Assembly (NCBI GenBank): GCA_963737075.1 | Contig: CAVTRI010000001.1 | Location: 1,736,001 to 1,800,000, forward strand | Length of the DNA: 64,000 nucleotides | Origin: CAVTRI01 sp963737075 | GTDB lineage: Bacteria; Actinomycetota; Acidimicrobiia; Acidimicrobiales; Palsa-688 | Reading direction: 5' to 3' | In this document: positions 26,681 to 35,605 of the stretch, piece by piece | Numbering within the stretch: position 1 is the first letter of the stretch | Layout: each line of letters starts with the position of its first letter | Notes under the pieces: generated by a model | Told to the model about the DNA's origin: nothing | The model's database searches: none | The model's input: only the letters and a program-made list of their open reading frames with translations | Program-made: the position numbers and the translations under genes

Positions 26681-27577
26681 TCAGTCTGCGACAAGCGCGG
26701 TCAGGTCGGCGGCGTTACGGACGCCGTAGTCCTGATAGCAGTTGTTCATGAGGGCGTGCACCCTCTCCGCCCGCTCGGCCAAGCGATGCAGCCTGGGAAC
26801 CCACGCCCGGAGCTGGCGCTTGGTGTAAAGGTATTTGAACCGCTCGGCCGCCGTCGTGGCCTGCGCGTCCCATGTGTCGTCGTTGCGCCCGTGAAAACGA
26901 ACCACGGCCAGGTCCGAGTCGGTGACCTCCTCTACTGTCTTGAGACCCGACGCCGAGGGCGCATCCACGACGACCAGTGCCAGCTGGAGATCCCGCAAGG
27001 TGGCCGCCGTCCGGTCCCGGTCCCGGGCGGTGCCGAGCCAGGAGGGCGACCGGAACTCGACGCAGACGGGAAGGTCGGGCCAGCGCTCCCGGATCTCGGC
27101 CAACGCAACGCGATGGTCTTTGTTGGCCGTGAACCACTGTGGGTACTGCATCAAAATCGCGCCCAGCTTGCCGGCGTCGACCAGCGGGCGCACGGCATAG
27201 GCGAACCGCTTCCAGATCTCAGTCACTGCGTCGGGCGGAAGGTGTGGAAGGTACACGTTGCGCTTCCCGGCAAATTCCGGCTTGATGGCGTCGCGCACGT
27301 CCGGCCACAACGAGTTTGGCTTGGCTGGGTGGCTGGTCAACAAGGCATAGGCCTTGACGTTCATGGTGAAGGTGGGCGGCGTGCGTTCCGCCCACGCCTT
27401 CGTCAACTGAGGGGATGGCGGAAAGTAGTACGTGCTGTCGGCCTCGGCGATCGAAAAGCGGGACGCGTAAAACGCCAGCCGCTCGGCGGCCGACATCGAC
27501 CGCTTGGGGTACCAATCGGATTCCTTGACCAAGGTCTGGTCTGTCCACGAGCACGTGCCGACGACAATCCTGTCCAC
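26681..27577 (-). CDS. DUF72 family protein
   Basis: A 298-aa protein of the DUF72 family, a TIM-barrel-like fold of uncertain activity. RIVVGTCSWTDQTLV at the N-terminus, the EADSTYYFPPS segment, VKAYALLTSHP, then LGAILMQYPQWF, CVEFRSPSWL and VVRFHGRN are the family blocks. GTG start at 27577 is chosen over the open region further up, which is not family-like. DUF72 proteins are common in actinobacteria and archaea; some genomic contexts suggest DNA or nucleotide roles, but no function is established. Convergent with the VOC gene by 32 bp. Confidence 0.85.
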   Translation of the reverse strand: MDRIVVGTCSWTDQTLVKESDWYPKRSMSAAERLAFYASRFSIAEADSTYYFPPSPQLTKAWAERTPPTFTMNVKAYALLTSHPAKPNSLWPDVRDAIKPEFAGKRNVYLPHLPPDAVTEIWKRFAYAVRPLVDAGKLGAILMQYPQWFTANKDHRVALAEIRERWPDLPVCVEFRSPSWLGTARDRDRTAATLRDLQLALVVVDAPSASGLKTVEEVTDSDLAVVRFHGRNDDTWDAQATTAAERFKYLYTKRQLRAWVPRLHRLAERAERVHALMNNCYQDYGVRNAADLTALVAD

Positions 27578-27698
27578 GCCGCCATCCTGGACTGCCCGCC
27601 CTTCCGCCGCAACCGCGAGCGGGTGTGCTGGCCGAACCCGGGAGGTGAAGGTGATAGACATGGCATTCCAAGATTGAGAGAATGCCGGGGGGTGGCAG

Positions 27699-28688
27699 AT
27701 GCACATATCGTGCGCGTTTCCGACCACGGTGTCGTCGCCAGACGACGTCAGGGTCGCCGAGGAGATCGGTTACGAGCGAGCGTGGCTGTACGACACGCCT
27801 CAGCAGAGCCCAGACGTGTGGATGTCCCTGGCGCTGGCCGCCGAGCGGACATCGCGTATTGGCCTCGGGCCCGGGGTGCTGGTCCCGACGCTGCGTCACC
27901 CGATGACCAACGCGGCTGCGACCGCCGCACTGGTCGATCTGGCCCCGGGACGGGTCGCGGTGGCGTTCGGCACCGGATTTACGGGCCGCAGGGCGATGGG
28001 TTACCGCGGCATCCCCTGGAGTTACATGGAGGCGTACCTCCAGGCGTACACCGGGCTCCTCGGCGGGAAGGTCGTCGAATGGGAGGGAGCCCGCATGCAG
28101 ATGCTGCACCCGGATGGCAGCACGCCCGCGCGCCCAATCGATATCCCCATTCTCGTCGGCGCGCTGGGACCGAAGGGCCGGGCCCTGGCGGCCCGCTATG
28201 ACGGTGTGTTCGCCACGACGACGGTTGAAGGTCTTGAGCCGGGGGCCTTCGACTGGGTCGCCTACCTGTACTGGGGCACGGTGCTCGAGGCCGGCGAGGA
28301 GGTGTCGTCGGAGCGGGTGCGTGCCGCCGGCGGGCCCGGCGGCGCGCTGGCGTACCACGCCACATATGAACTGTACGGGCGGGACGCGGTACACCAGTTG
28401 CCGGGCGGCTCCGAGTGGCTGGCCGCGATCGATGAGCGCGCCGAGAACGAGCGCCATCTGGAGGTGCACGTGGGTCATTGCATCCGTCTCAACGACGCCG
28501 ACCGGGCGGCGTGGGCGGTTACAAACGGCACGCTGTTGCCGTCAACGACGGTGACCGGCAGCGCCGACGAAGTCAAGGCCCGTGTTGACGATCTCGCCGC
28601 GAAGGGCGTAACCGAGGTCGTCTTCCAGCCGTGCGGCCCGGATCTTCGCCGCGAGCTAGAGGCGATGTTCGCCGCCGCGAGTGCGTGA
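27699..28688 (+). CDS. LLM-class (luciferase-like) F420-type oxidoreductase
   Basis: A 329-aa luciferase-like monooxygenase/F420-dependent oxidoreductase. Family blocks are AEEIGYERAWLYDTPQQSPD, SRIGLGPGVLVPTLRHP, VAVAFGTGF and DIPILVGALGPKG. The C-terminal TVTGSADEVKARVDDLAAKGVTEV closes the barrel. Such enzymes use F420 or FMN to oxidise or reduce diverse substrates in actinobacteria. Start ATG 27699 has a purine-rich GGGGGTGGC upstream. It is divergent from DUF72 and only 27 bp from the next gene, so it likely leads an operon with the CapA and serpin lipoproteins. Cofactor choice is inferred. Confidence 0.88.
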   Translation: MHISCAFPTTVSSPDDVRVAEEIGYERAWLYDTPQQSPDVWMSLALAAERTSRIGLGPGVLVPTLRHPMTNAAATAALVDLAPGRVAVAFGTGFTGRRAMGYRGIPWSYMEAYLQAYTGLLGGKVVEWEGARMQMLHPDGSTPARPIDIPILVGALGPKGRALAARYDGVFATTTVEGLEPGAFDWVAYLYWGTVLEAGEEVSSERVRAAGGPGGALAYHATYELYGRDAVHQLPGGSEWLAAIDERAENERHLEVHVGHCIRLNDADRAAWAVTNGTLLPSTTVTGSADEVKARVDDLAAKGVTEVVFQPCGPDLRRELEAMFAAASA

Positions 28689-28715
28689 CCGCTGGCCGTG
28701 TCAGGATGAACTCCG

Positions 28716-29912
28716 GTGGCAGAGCGTCACGACCGCACGGCGTATGAGCATCAGTTCTCACGTCGAGAGGTCCTGCGGGCCGGGCTCGCGCTCCCGGCAC
28801 TGACCGTGCCTTTCGTCGCTGGGTGCAGCGGCGGCGGGAAGTCCGCCGGGCGCCGGGAGCCCAGCACTACACGGGGCGCGTCACCGCCCCCGTCCTCGGC
28901 CGCCGCGTCGACGACCATTGAACCTCGAGGTCCGCTGGGCAGCGGGCAGCAGGTCACGTTCGCCTTCGCCGGTGACACCCACTTCGTCGATCAGTGGGAT
29001 GCCGAGGGCGGAGCCAACTATGCGGGCGTTCCCGTGCTGGCCCAGCAACTCATGGCCGATCCCACCCACGTCCTGGCGCCGATCGCACCCCTGGTGTCGA
29101 GTGCTGATCTGGCGATGGTCAACCTGGAGACGGCGATCACGCAACGGGGCCAGCCCGTGGCGGGCAAGGCCTACCACTTCCGATCACCGCCAGAATCATT
29201 CGTCGCCCTCAAAGCGGCGGGCGTCGACTTGGTGAACATGGCGAACAACCACGCCCTCGACTATGGGCCGGTCGGCATGGAGGACACCTTCGACGCCATC
29301 GCGTCTTCGGGAATACCCGTGGTGGGGATCGGTCATGACGCAGCAGAGGCATTCCGGCCATACCGGACTGTCGTTCATGGTCAACGCATCGCCGTTTTCG
29401 GAGCGGTGGACTGGCTCGAGCCAGGCCTGGTGGCGCGCTGGACAGCGACCGACAGCCAGCCCGGTCTGGCATTTTCGATCGACCCCGGTCGTCTCCTGGC
29501 CGCGGTGACGGCGGCCCGACCGGAAGTCGACACGCTGATCGCGTTCCTGCATTGGGGTGTCGAAGACACGACCTGCGCCTCGCCGGAGCAGCACAGTCTG
29601 GCCCAGGCGCTGGTGGGTGCCGGCGCCGACATCGTCGTCGGCAGCCATGCTCACCGGGTGTTCGGAGCCGGCCACCTCGGGACGTCTCTGGTTGCCTACG
29701 GGCTGGGCAACTTCGTGTACTGGCGAGAAGACGGTCAATCGGGCAGCAGCGGGGTACTCCTCGTCCGGGCCACCGGCCGCCGGGTCGACGGTTACTCGTG
29801 GGTTCCAGCCCGGATCACACATGGGATTCCCTTACCCGAGGCCGGCAGTCCCGCCGCCGCGGACGTCAGCTTGTGGGAGCAGCGGCGGACATGCAGCGGC
29901 CTCGTGCCATAA
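28716..29912 (+). CDS. CapA/PGA-synthesis-like metallophosphatase-fold lipoprotein
   Basis: A 398-aa protein with a Tat-like signal SRREVLRAG followed by a hydrophobic stretch and lipobox V-A-G-C at about residue 36, so it is probably an exported lipoprotein. A Ser/Pro/Thr linker (40-70) follows. The catalytic part has FAFAGDTHF, NLETAI, NMANNHALDYG, FLHWGVEDT and GSHAHRV, the CapA (PGA_cap) metal-binding blocks. CapA proteins handle poly-gamma-glutamate or related polymers. Start GTG 28716. The stop is 51 bp before the serpin start, and both are lipoproteins on one strand. Confidence 0.88.
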   Translation: MAERHDRTAYEHQFSRREVLRAGLALPALTVPFVAGCSGGGKSAGRREPSTTRGASPPPSSAAASTTIEPRGPLGSGQQVTFAFAGDTHFVDQWDAEGGANYAGVPVLAQQLMADPTHVLAPIAPLVSSADLAMVNLETAITQRGQPVAGKAYHFRSPPESFVALKAAGVDLVNMANNHALDYGPVGMEDTFDAIASSGIPVVGIGHDAAEAFRPYRTVVHGQRIAVFGAVDWLEPGLVARWTATDSQPGLAFSIDPGRLLAAVTAARPEVDTLIAFLHWGVEDTTCASPEQHSLAQALVGAGADIVVGSHAHRVFGAGHLGTSLVAYGLGNFVYWREDGQSGSSGVLLVRATGRRVDGYSWVPARITHGIPLPEAGSPAAADVSLWEQRRTCSGLVP

Positions 29913-29962
29913 CCACCTGGCGCTCGGGAACCGCCCGGCCTGCACGGTACGTCGAAGCACCC

Positions 29963-31267
29963 ATGAGACGCTCGCTGCTGGGGTTCGCCCTGACCGCCGC
30001 CATCTCCGTCGCCGCAGCCGCTTGTGGGGGCGGTAGCCGGCCGCTTCCGGGCGCGGCGCCGTCCACGCTCGTCCCGGCCGGGACCGAACGGCTGGCCGCC
30101 CAAGGAGTGGCGCCCGCCCAGGCGACCGCCGCCGCGGTCGGGCAGGCGGTCGCCGCCGAGCAGGTGTTCGCGCTCGACTTGGCGCGCGAAGTGGGAACGA
30201 CCGGCGGCAACGTGGTGGTCTCGCCGTCGAGTCTGGACACGGCGCTGGCGATGCTGCTGCAGGGCGCTGGCGGCCAGACCGCGGCGCAGATCGTCGACGC
30301 CCTTCACGGCCAGGGCCCGGGGGCGTCAGACCTGGGCCTCGGATGGGGCGCTGCACTTCGGCAATTGCAGCAGGTGGCCACCACTGACGGGCAAACCCTG
30401 AGCGAAGCGGACGAGCTGTGGGCGGACAAGAGCTTGTCGGTGCGGCAGGGGTTCCTGCAGACCCTCGCCGCGGACTTCGCCACCGGTATGGCTGAGGCCG
30501 ACTTCGCTCGGGCTCCGGCGGGGGCGGCGAGCGCCGTGAATCGCTGGGTGGCGCAGCACACCGACGGCCACATCACGCAGCTGTTTGACGCCCACGACCT
30601 GGCCCAAGCCGAGCTGGTGATGGCCGACGCCGTATACCTGCACGCCACGTGGGACCAACCGTTCGACTCGCGAAACACCGCCCCTGCCCCATGGCACCCC
30701 GCGCCCGGCCGCACCGAGCAGGTGCCGACCATGGAGCAGCCGAACAGTGGCTACGCCGTGTCGGTCACACCGTCGCTGACCGCCGCCGAACTCCCCTACC
30801 AGGGGAGTCACCTGGCCGCCCTGGCTCTGATGCCACCTGGCGGGCAGCTGGCCACGTTCGAGCAGCAGCTCACGCCAGCCGCGCTGGCCGGCGTGATCGC
30901 CGGCCTCCAGGATCGGCTGGTGGACCTGCGCATTCCGAAGTTCCACTTCCGGTCGACGCTGGACCTGGAGCCGACGTTGCAGGCGCTGGGTGTCCGGGAC
31001 GCGTTCACTGCCGCCGCCAACTTCCGGGCTGTCAGCGCCACTCCCCTCTTCGTGTCGAAGGTCAAGCAGGTGGCGGACATCGCGGTGGACGAGAAGGGCA
31101 CGACCGCCGCCGCCGCCACCGGGGTGGTGGGGGGAGCGACCGCCCCCGCCCCCGGCCCGCGGCCGCTAGCAGTCACTCTCGACCACCCGTTCCTGCTGCT
31201 GCTCCGCGACACCGCCACCGGCGCGGTCCTGTTCACGGTGCAGGTTGCGGACCCCTCGGTGAGCTGA
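29963..31267 (+). CDS. serpin-family protease inhibitor, lipoprotein
   Basis: A 434-aa serpin. A signal peptide ends in A-A-A-A-C (lipobox, Cys about 20). Then NVVVSPSSLDTALAMLLQGAGG, the conserved serpin strand/helix, and VMADAVYLHATWDQPF are present. The reactive-centre loop starts at E377: its hinge reads E-K-G-T-T-A-A-A-A-T-G, close to the inhibitory consensus with small residues at P15-P9, followed by VVGGATAPAPG; the C-terminal DHPFLLLLRDTATGAVLF is the serpin signature strand. It is therefore probably an inhibitory serpin anchored on the outside of the cell. Start ATG 29963; long frames starting earlier are not real. Target protease unknown. Bacterial serpins are infrequent. Confidence 0.92.
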   Translation: MRRSLLGFALTAAISVAAAACGGGSRPLPGAAPSTLVPAGTERLAAQGVAPAQATAAAVGQAVAAEQVFALDLAREVGTTGGNVVVSPSSLDTALAMLLQGAGGQTAAQIVDALHGQGPGASDLGLGWGAALRQLQQVATTDGQTLSEADELWADKSLSVRQGFLQTLAADFATGMAEADFARAPAGAASAVNRWVAQHTDGHITQLFDAHDLAQAELVMADAVYLHATWDQPFDSRNTAPAPWHPAPGRTEQVPTMEQPNSGYAVSVTPSLTAAELPYQGSHLAALALMPPGGQLATFEQQLTPAALAGVIAGLQDRLVDLRIPKFHFRSTLDLEPTLQALGVRDAFTAAANFRAVSATPLFVSKVKQVADIAVDEKGTTAAAATGVVGGATAPAPGPRPLAVTLDHPFLLLLRDTATGAVLFTVQVADPSVS

Positions 31268-31339
31268 TGGGCCGCCGGTCTGCGCAGAAGACCGCGACCG
31301 CTGTCACATCGTGGCGGCGTGGCGCGTCAATGTGGGCAG

Positions 31340-32218
31340 ATGGACGAGAATCTCGCCGCCCAGTTCGAAGCCAACCGCCTGAGGCTGCACTCGGTGGCCT
31401 ATCGGATGCTCGGGTCTCTCACCGAGGCTGAAGACGCGGTGCAAGAGACGTGGATCCGCCTGAGCCGGTCGGACGCCGAGAGCATCGACAACCTCGGTGG
31501 GTGGCTCACCACGGTCCTCTCCCGGGTGTGCCTGGGCATGCTCCGCTCTCGGCGAACGCACGACGAAGAGCCACTAGAAGTCGACGAGCCAGACCTCGAT
31601 GCCGCCGGCCCCGAAGAAGAAGCGATCCTCGCCGACACCATGGGCCCGGCACTGTTTCTTGTGCTTGAGACGCTCACTCCGTCGGAGCGCCTGGCCTTTG
31701 TACTCCACGACCTCTTCGCGGTGCCGTTCGAGGACGTGGCGCCGATCGTCGGCCGCTCCCCTGCCGCCGCTCGTCAACTGGCCAGCCGGGCTCGGCGGCG
31801 CCTCCAGGGCAGCGACGAGGTGCATTCAGGGGACCGGCGTCGCCAGCAGGAATTGGTTGAGGCCTTCCTGGCCGCCTCCCGCCTCGGGGACTTCGAGAAC
31901 CTCGTCACCCTGCTCGATCCTGACGCCGTTCTCCGGGCCGACCGCGCCGCGGTGGAAAGCGCGGCCGCGAATCGCGAGCACGGAGCGCCCCTCCTCGCCC
32001 CCCAAGTGCGCGGCGCCGAGGCCGTGGCGAAAGCACTGTCGGGCCGGGCGACGGCCGCCAAGCTAGCGCTCATCGACGGCACGCCCGGAGCCGTGTGGGC
32101 CCCCGGCGGGCGGCCAAGGGCGGTGTTCGCTTTCCACGTCATCGGCAACACCATCGCTGAGATCGAGATCGTCACCGATCGCGCCGTGGTGGCGGCACTC
32201 CACATCCAGGTGCTCTGA
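31340..32218 (+). CDS. SigJ/ECF41-like sigma factor with SnoaL-like C-terminal domain
   Basis: A 292-aa sigma factor. Region 2 is LHSVAYRMLGSLTEAEDAVQ with the core-binding and -10 reading residues, region 4 is TPSERLAFVLHDLF and the helix FEDVAPIVGRSPAAARQLASRARRRL. The extra C-terminal domain of about 110 aa (from LVEAFLAASRLGDFENLV) is SnoaL-like, as in ECF41/SigJ, where it controls activity without an anti-sigma factor. Start ATG 31340 is preferred; GTG 31319 is possible. It follows the serpin on the same strand by 72 bp. Confidence 0.92.
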   Translation: MDENLAAQFEANRLRLHSVAYRMLGSLTEAEDAVQETWIRLSRSDAESIDNLGGWLTTVLSRVCLGMLRSRRTHDEEPLEVDEPDLDAAGPEEEAILADTMGPALFLVLETLTPSERLAFVLHDLFAVPFEDVAPIVGRSPAAARQLASRARRRLQGSDEVHSGDRRRQQELVEAFLAASRLGDFENLVTLLDPDAVLRADRAAVESAAANREHGAPLLAPQVRGAEAVAKALSGRATAAKLALIDGTPGAVWAPGGRPRAVFAFHVIGNTIAEIEIVTDRAVVAALHIQVL

Positions 32219-32308
32219 CCATCAGACGAAGACCTGCGGACGGGCTTCGGCAACCACTCGGCCACCCATTGCTACTGACGCCTTTCCGTAGGTCGACGGG
32301 GGGTAGGG

Positions 32309-33259
32309 CTATCCGAGCCGGTTCAGCCAGCTGATGAGCCCCTGGAAGTAGGTCTCCTGGTCGTCGTACATAGCCAAGTGACTTCCCTGAGGGCAGTGCA
32401 GGTATGTCCCGTGAGGTAACCGTCGGGCGACCTCCTGCATATGCACGGGATCCATCGTGTCGTGGGCGGCACCGATAACCAACGTAGGCACATCTATCCG
32501 CCCCAGATCCTCGAGGCGGGACCACTCGGCAAGCGTCGCCGACACCGAAATACCCAGCTCGCTCGGCCCCTGCATCTTCACGTAGACGTCTGCGTTGATG
32601 TGTTCGAGGCCGCGCCGGGCGGGATCGGGCCACTCGGCGGCGGGCATCCGCAGCACGTGGTGCACGTAGTAGTGCTCCATGAGCAGCTCCATGAACCTCG
32701 GATTCTGGTAGTCGCCGGCTGCTTCAAGCGCCTGGATCTGCGCGAGGGCCTGCTGGTTGATCGCCGGCATCAGAACGTCACGGGCGTAGGCGTTGTAAGC
32801 AGGGACGTCCATCATCATGTTGGAGATAACCAAGCCCTTGAGGTGCTCCCCGTGGGCCAAGGCGTACTCGGTGGCGAGGATCCCGCCCCAGGAGTGGCCG
32901 AGCAGCACGAACGATTCGCGGTCAAGGCCCAGAGCGACGCGCACCTGCTCGACCTCGTCCACAAACCGCGGTAGATCCCACAGCGACTCGTCGGTGGGCC
33001 GGTCGCTCCATCCCGATCCCAGCTGGTCGTAGTAGTAGTACTCCACTCCCGCCGCCGGCAGCCAGCTGTCCGCCGCCTCGAAGAACTCGTGGGTCGCGCC
33101 AGGGCCGCCGTGAAGCAGCAGGACACGAACGGAGGGGTTGTTTCCAACCCGCTTGGTCCATACCTCGAAGCGGCCGACCGGCGTGTCTATGGGGATGCGG
33201 CGTGACCCGCCACTGAGTCGATCATCGCGCCCCGACGAGTCCAGGTAAGAGACGCTCAC
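32309..33259 (-). CDS. proline iminopeptidase / S33-family hydrolase
   Basis: A 316-aa alpha/beta hydrolase. LLLHGGPGATHEF is the oxyanion region characteristic of proline iminopeptidases, DQLGSGWSDRP follows, and GHSWGG carries the nucleophile Ser. The acid is in VIGAAHDTMDP and the catalytic His in CPQGSHLAMYDD. Such enzymes remove N-terminal proline or hydrolyse small amides and esters. GTG start at 33259. It is convergent with the sigma-factor gene (91 bp) and stands alone. Confidence 0.9.
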   Translation of the reverse strand: MSVSYLDSSGRDDRLSGGSRRIPIDTPVGRFEVWTKRVGNNPSVRVLLLHGGPGATHEFFEAADSWLPAAGVEYYYYDQLGSGWSDRPTDESLWDLPRFVDEVEQVRVALGLDRESFVLLGHSWGGILATEYALAHGEHLKGLVISNMMMDVPAYNAYARDVLMPAINQQALAQIQALEAAGDYQNPRFMELLMEHYYVHHVLRMPAAEWPDPARRGLEHINADVYVKMQGPSELGISVSATLAEWSRLEDLGRIDVPTLVIGAAHDTMDPVHMQEVARRLPHGTYLHCPQGSHLAMYDDQETYFQGLISWLNRLG

Positions 33260-33515
33260 GCACCGATGTCTACCAGCCCCACCCGGCGGCCTGCCGTGCC
33301 CTCATCTGCGAAGTCCAAATACCTCGATCTCCCACACCGGTTCGGGCCGGACTTACTCGCCACGAGGTCACTTGCCGAGTCCACCCATCGCAGCAATGCG
33401 GGCCCGGTTGTTGGGTTTCCGTCTCCTCAACAAGGTTGGGCCATTGGGTGGTCCGTAGAACAGCGCAGGCCGTCGCTCGGCGCGCTGTGAAGTCGCTGGT
33501 TGATATCAACGCCGT

Positions 33516-34001
33516 TCAGTTCCGGCCGGCGAAGAGCGCTGCGTATCGTTGCAGGTAGAGGGGCCAGCCCTGATCGCCGTCCACTCCTTCCCGGACTCCT
33601 TCCCAGCCCTCACCGTGGCGGTCGAGGTTTCGGTGCTCCAGTTCGACTGTCGTCCGTTCTGGAGTCTCAGCGATGAATCGGACCTCCACCTCACTGGTCT
33701 TCTCCTGGTCGGTTTCGATTTGCCAGGAGGGGCTGATGTCCCAGCTGATCACTATCCGATGGGGAGGTTCGTAGGCCAACACTCGTGCCCAACGGCATTC
33801 GCTGCCGTCGACGCCACGGTCATATACATCGCCACCTACTCGGGTCTCAAAGATGGTCTCGGCGATCTCCACCCCGAGCAGATTGTGTTCTGGCGGCTTA
33901 AAGCGGCCGAAGTCCTCCGTGAACACCTTGAACGCCTTTTCGATCGGCGCGTCGAGTGCGACCACATGTCGCACCGCGGTAATAGGCGTGTGCTGGTTCA
34001 T
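33516..34001 (-). CDS. SRPBCC (AHSA1-like) protein
   Basis: A 161-aa START-like hydrophobic-ligand-binding protein. The N-terminal VVALDAPIEKAFKVFTEDF and the middle VLAYEPPHRIVISWDIS are AHSA1/SRPBCC blocks, ending in a long C-terminal helix GWEGVREGVDGDQGWPLYLQ. The start overlaps the end of the ArsR gene by 4 bp (ATGA), so the two are co-transcribed. ArsR plus AHSA1-like pairs are frequent in bacteria; the role of the SRPBCC partner is not known. Confidence 0.88.
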   Translation of the reverse strand: MNQHTPITAVRHVVALDAPIEKAFKVFTEDFGRFKPPEHNLLGVEIAETIFETRVGGDVYDRGVDGSECRWARVLAYEPPHRIVISWDISPSWQIETDQEKTSEVEVRFIAETPERTTVELEHRNLDRHGEGWEGVREGVDGDQGWPLYLQRYAALFAGRN

Positions 34002-34315
34002 CGTTCCTCCTCGCCAGCTTGTTCGACGGTGGCCTTATAGGCCGCCAAAGCTCTGTTCCAGAATTCGTCGAGCTGATCACGCAGGGCTGCCAGCCCTTCG
34101 GGGTCGACCCGGTAGACACGCCGGTTGCCCACTGGGTGGTCGATAACCAGTCCGGCATTCTTGAGTACACGGAGATGTTGCGACACGGCGGGGCGGCTGA
34201 CCGGAAGCTCCCTCGCAAGATCCACGACTGCTCGGGGGCGATCGGCCAGCCGATCCAAGATCGCCAACCGGGTCGGATCTCCCAGAGCCAGCAGCGCCGA
34301 CACTTGGTAAGCCAT
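33998..34315 (-). CDS. ArsR-family HTH transcriptional regulator
   Basis: A 105-aa winged-helix repressor. ALGDPTRLAILDRLADRPR, the recognition helix SRPAVSQHLRVLKNAGLV and the wing GNRRVYRVDPEGL are typical. No Cys metal-binding motif is seen, so it may sense a non-metal signal. The stop overlaps the SRPBCC start by 4 bp. The 167 bp between ArsR and the divergent selenoprotein-like gene likely holds both promoters. Confidence 0.92.
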   Translation of the reverse strand: MAYQVSALLALGDPTRLAILDRLADRPRAVVDLARELPVSRPAVSQHLRVLKNAGLVIDHPVGNRRVYRVDPEGLAALRDQLDEFWNRALAAYKATVEQAGEEER

Positions 34316-34468
34316 GATTGACCGTCAGACTACGCTTACCAAGGGTGGCGTGTCAACCGAGACGCGTCAGTGTCAAAATTCCGCCAGTGATGATCATTAT
34401 TAGATTTTGTGCCGTTCCGGGCTTTCGTACGCAAAGCCACGATTCCGAACGCGACACGATCTTGCGCC

Positions 34469-34474
34469 TACGAT
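34469..34474 (+). promoter_or_regulatory. -10-like box (TACGAT) for the Sec-candidate gene, leaderless
   Basis: TACGAT ends 7 nt before ATG 34482, with no ribosome-binding site between. Confidence 0.45.
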
Positions 34475-34481
34475 CGTTTGC

Positions 34482-35558
34482 ATGCTGATCGATCGGCTCG
34501 ACATTGGGCCAGAGGAGTTCGAGCGCGCGACCGGATGGGATATCAAGCCCGAGGGAGCTTGCAAGGCCGACGTCTGCGTGCCCCTGCCGGACGGAGACTT
34601 CGATTTGGTGGCCGCCGCCGGCAGGCTAGGTATGGCGGTCGTGTCCGAACCCCGCTTCGACCTCTGGGCGGTCGGGCCGCCGACGCTGGGGGGCCGAGCC
34701 CTGGCAACCGCCGACGCCTCGGACTTCTCCTTACCTGACCTGGCGGGGAACCAGTTCCGAATCACGTCACTACGGGACCAGAAGGTCCTCGTCGTGGCGT
34801 GGGCTCCCTACTGAGGCTGCCGCTGGGACCTGCCCGGGTGGCAGGCACTAAGGGAGGAACTTCATCCGCGAGGATTCGAGGTCGTAGACGTTTGCCTCGA
34901 GATGGCCGGACCGGAGGTGGCCCGTCCATTCGTGGAGGCGGCAACGTCCGAGCACCCGTCGCTGATCGACCAGACCCACTACATGGACGCCCGCTTCGGA
35001 GTGACCAACATCCCGCAGGTCCTGTGGATCGACGAGAACAGCACGATCGTGCGGCCCCCTGAACCCGCGAGCCCGCTGCCAATCGGTGAGCCGGCCCTGG
35101 GAATGGTTCAGTTGATCGGCGGGATGGAGGAGCGGGAGCACTACGTCAGCATGGTGAAGGACTGGGTGGAGCACGGATCAGACAGTCGGTACGCCCTGAC
35201 GCCCGCCGAGGTGATCGCCAGTTCTGGCTCCCGCTCACCCGCCATTTCTGAAGCGGCCGCCCACTTCGAGTTGGCCCAGCACCTCTGGCGCGGCGACGGC
35301 TTCTCGGATGAGGCCATTGGCCATTTCAACGCCGCGCACGAGCTGCAGCCAGACAACATCACCTACAAGCGCCAGGCCTACTCCGCCCTGGCCGTGTCAC
35401 GCGCCAGCGGCGACGACCCCGACGGATGGACGCGCTTCCGCCAGGCCCCGGAGGACGGCGAGGACTGGCCGTTCGAGTCCGACTTCAACAAGGACATGGT
35501 CCGCTTCCAACCCGAACTAGCGGCCCGACTCAAGCTCCCCGGCTCCGAATCCAGCTAA
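34482..35558 (+). CDS. probable selenocysteine-containing thioredoxin-fold (TlpA/ResA-like) protein, in-frame UGA at codon 111
   Basis: The frame runs 359 codons with one TGA at 34812-34814 (codon 111). Before it lies DFSLPDLAGNQFRITSLRDQ and VLVVAWAPY, a typical TlpA approach to the redox motif; after it comes G-C-R-W-D-L-P-G-W-Q-A-L-R-E-E-L, then the cis-Pro region FGVTNIPQVLWIDENSTIV and a C-terminal helical (TPR-like) part. If UGA is read as selenocysteine the motif is W-A-P-Y-U-G-C, at the exact place of the catalytic Cys. No frame change occurs and both halves look like one protein. A hairpin lies 14 nt after the UGA. Start ATG 34482 has a leaderless-type -10 box. Alternative: a nonsense mutation in a dead gene. 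Selenoprotein reading is my inference; no sel genes are in the window. Confidence 0.8.
34829..34845 (+). promoter_or_regulatory. candidate bacterial SECIS hairpin
   Basis: Stem CCTGCC / GGCAGG (6 bp) with loop CGGGT. Twenty bases separate the TGA from the loop, within the range described for bacterial SECIS elements, and the loop has G at its second position. A different fold, CTGCC/GGCAG at 34817-34844, competes for the same arm. Confidence 0.5.
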
Positions 35559-35605
35559 TCGGCACTTCGGCAGCGATCCGAAACCTGACAAGGGGGACAC
35601 CTTCG

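Noticed and set aside
34817..34844. Alternative hairpin (CTGCC/GGCAG with inner CTGGG/CCCGG) as SECIS
   Set aside because: Its apical loop is only 13 nt from the UGA and lacks G in its first two positions; the 34829-34845 hairpin fits better, though the two compete.
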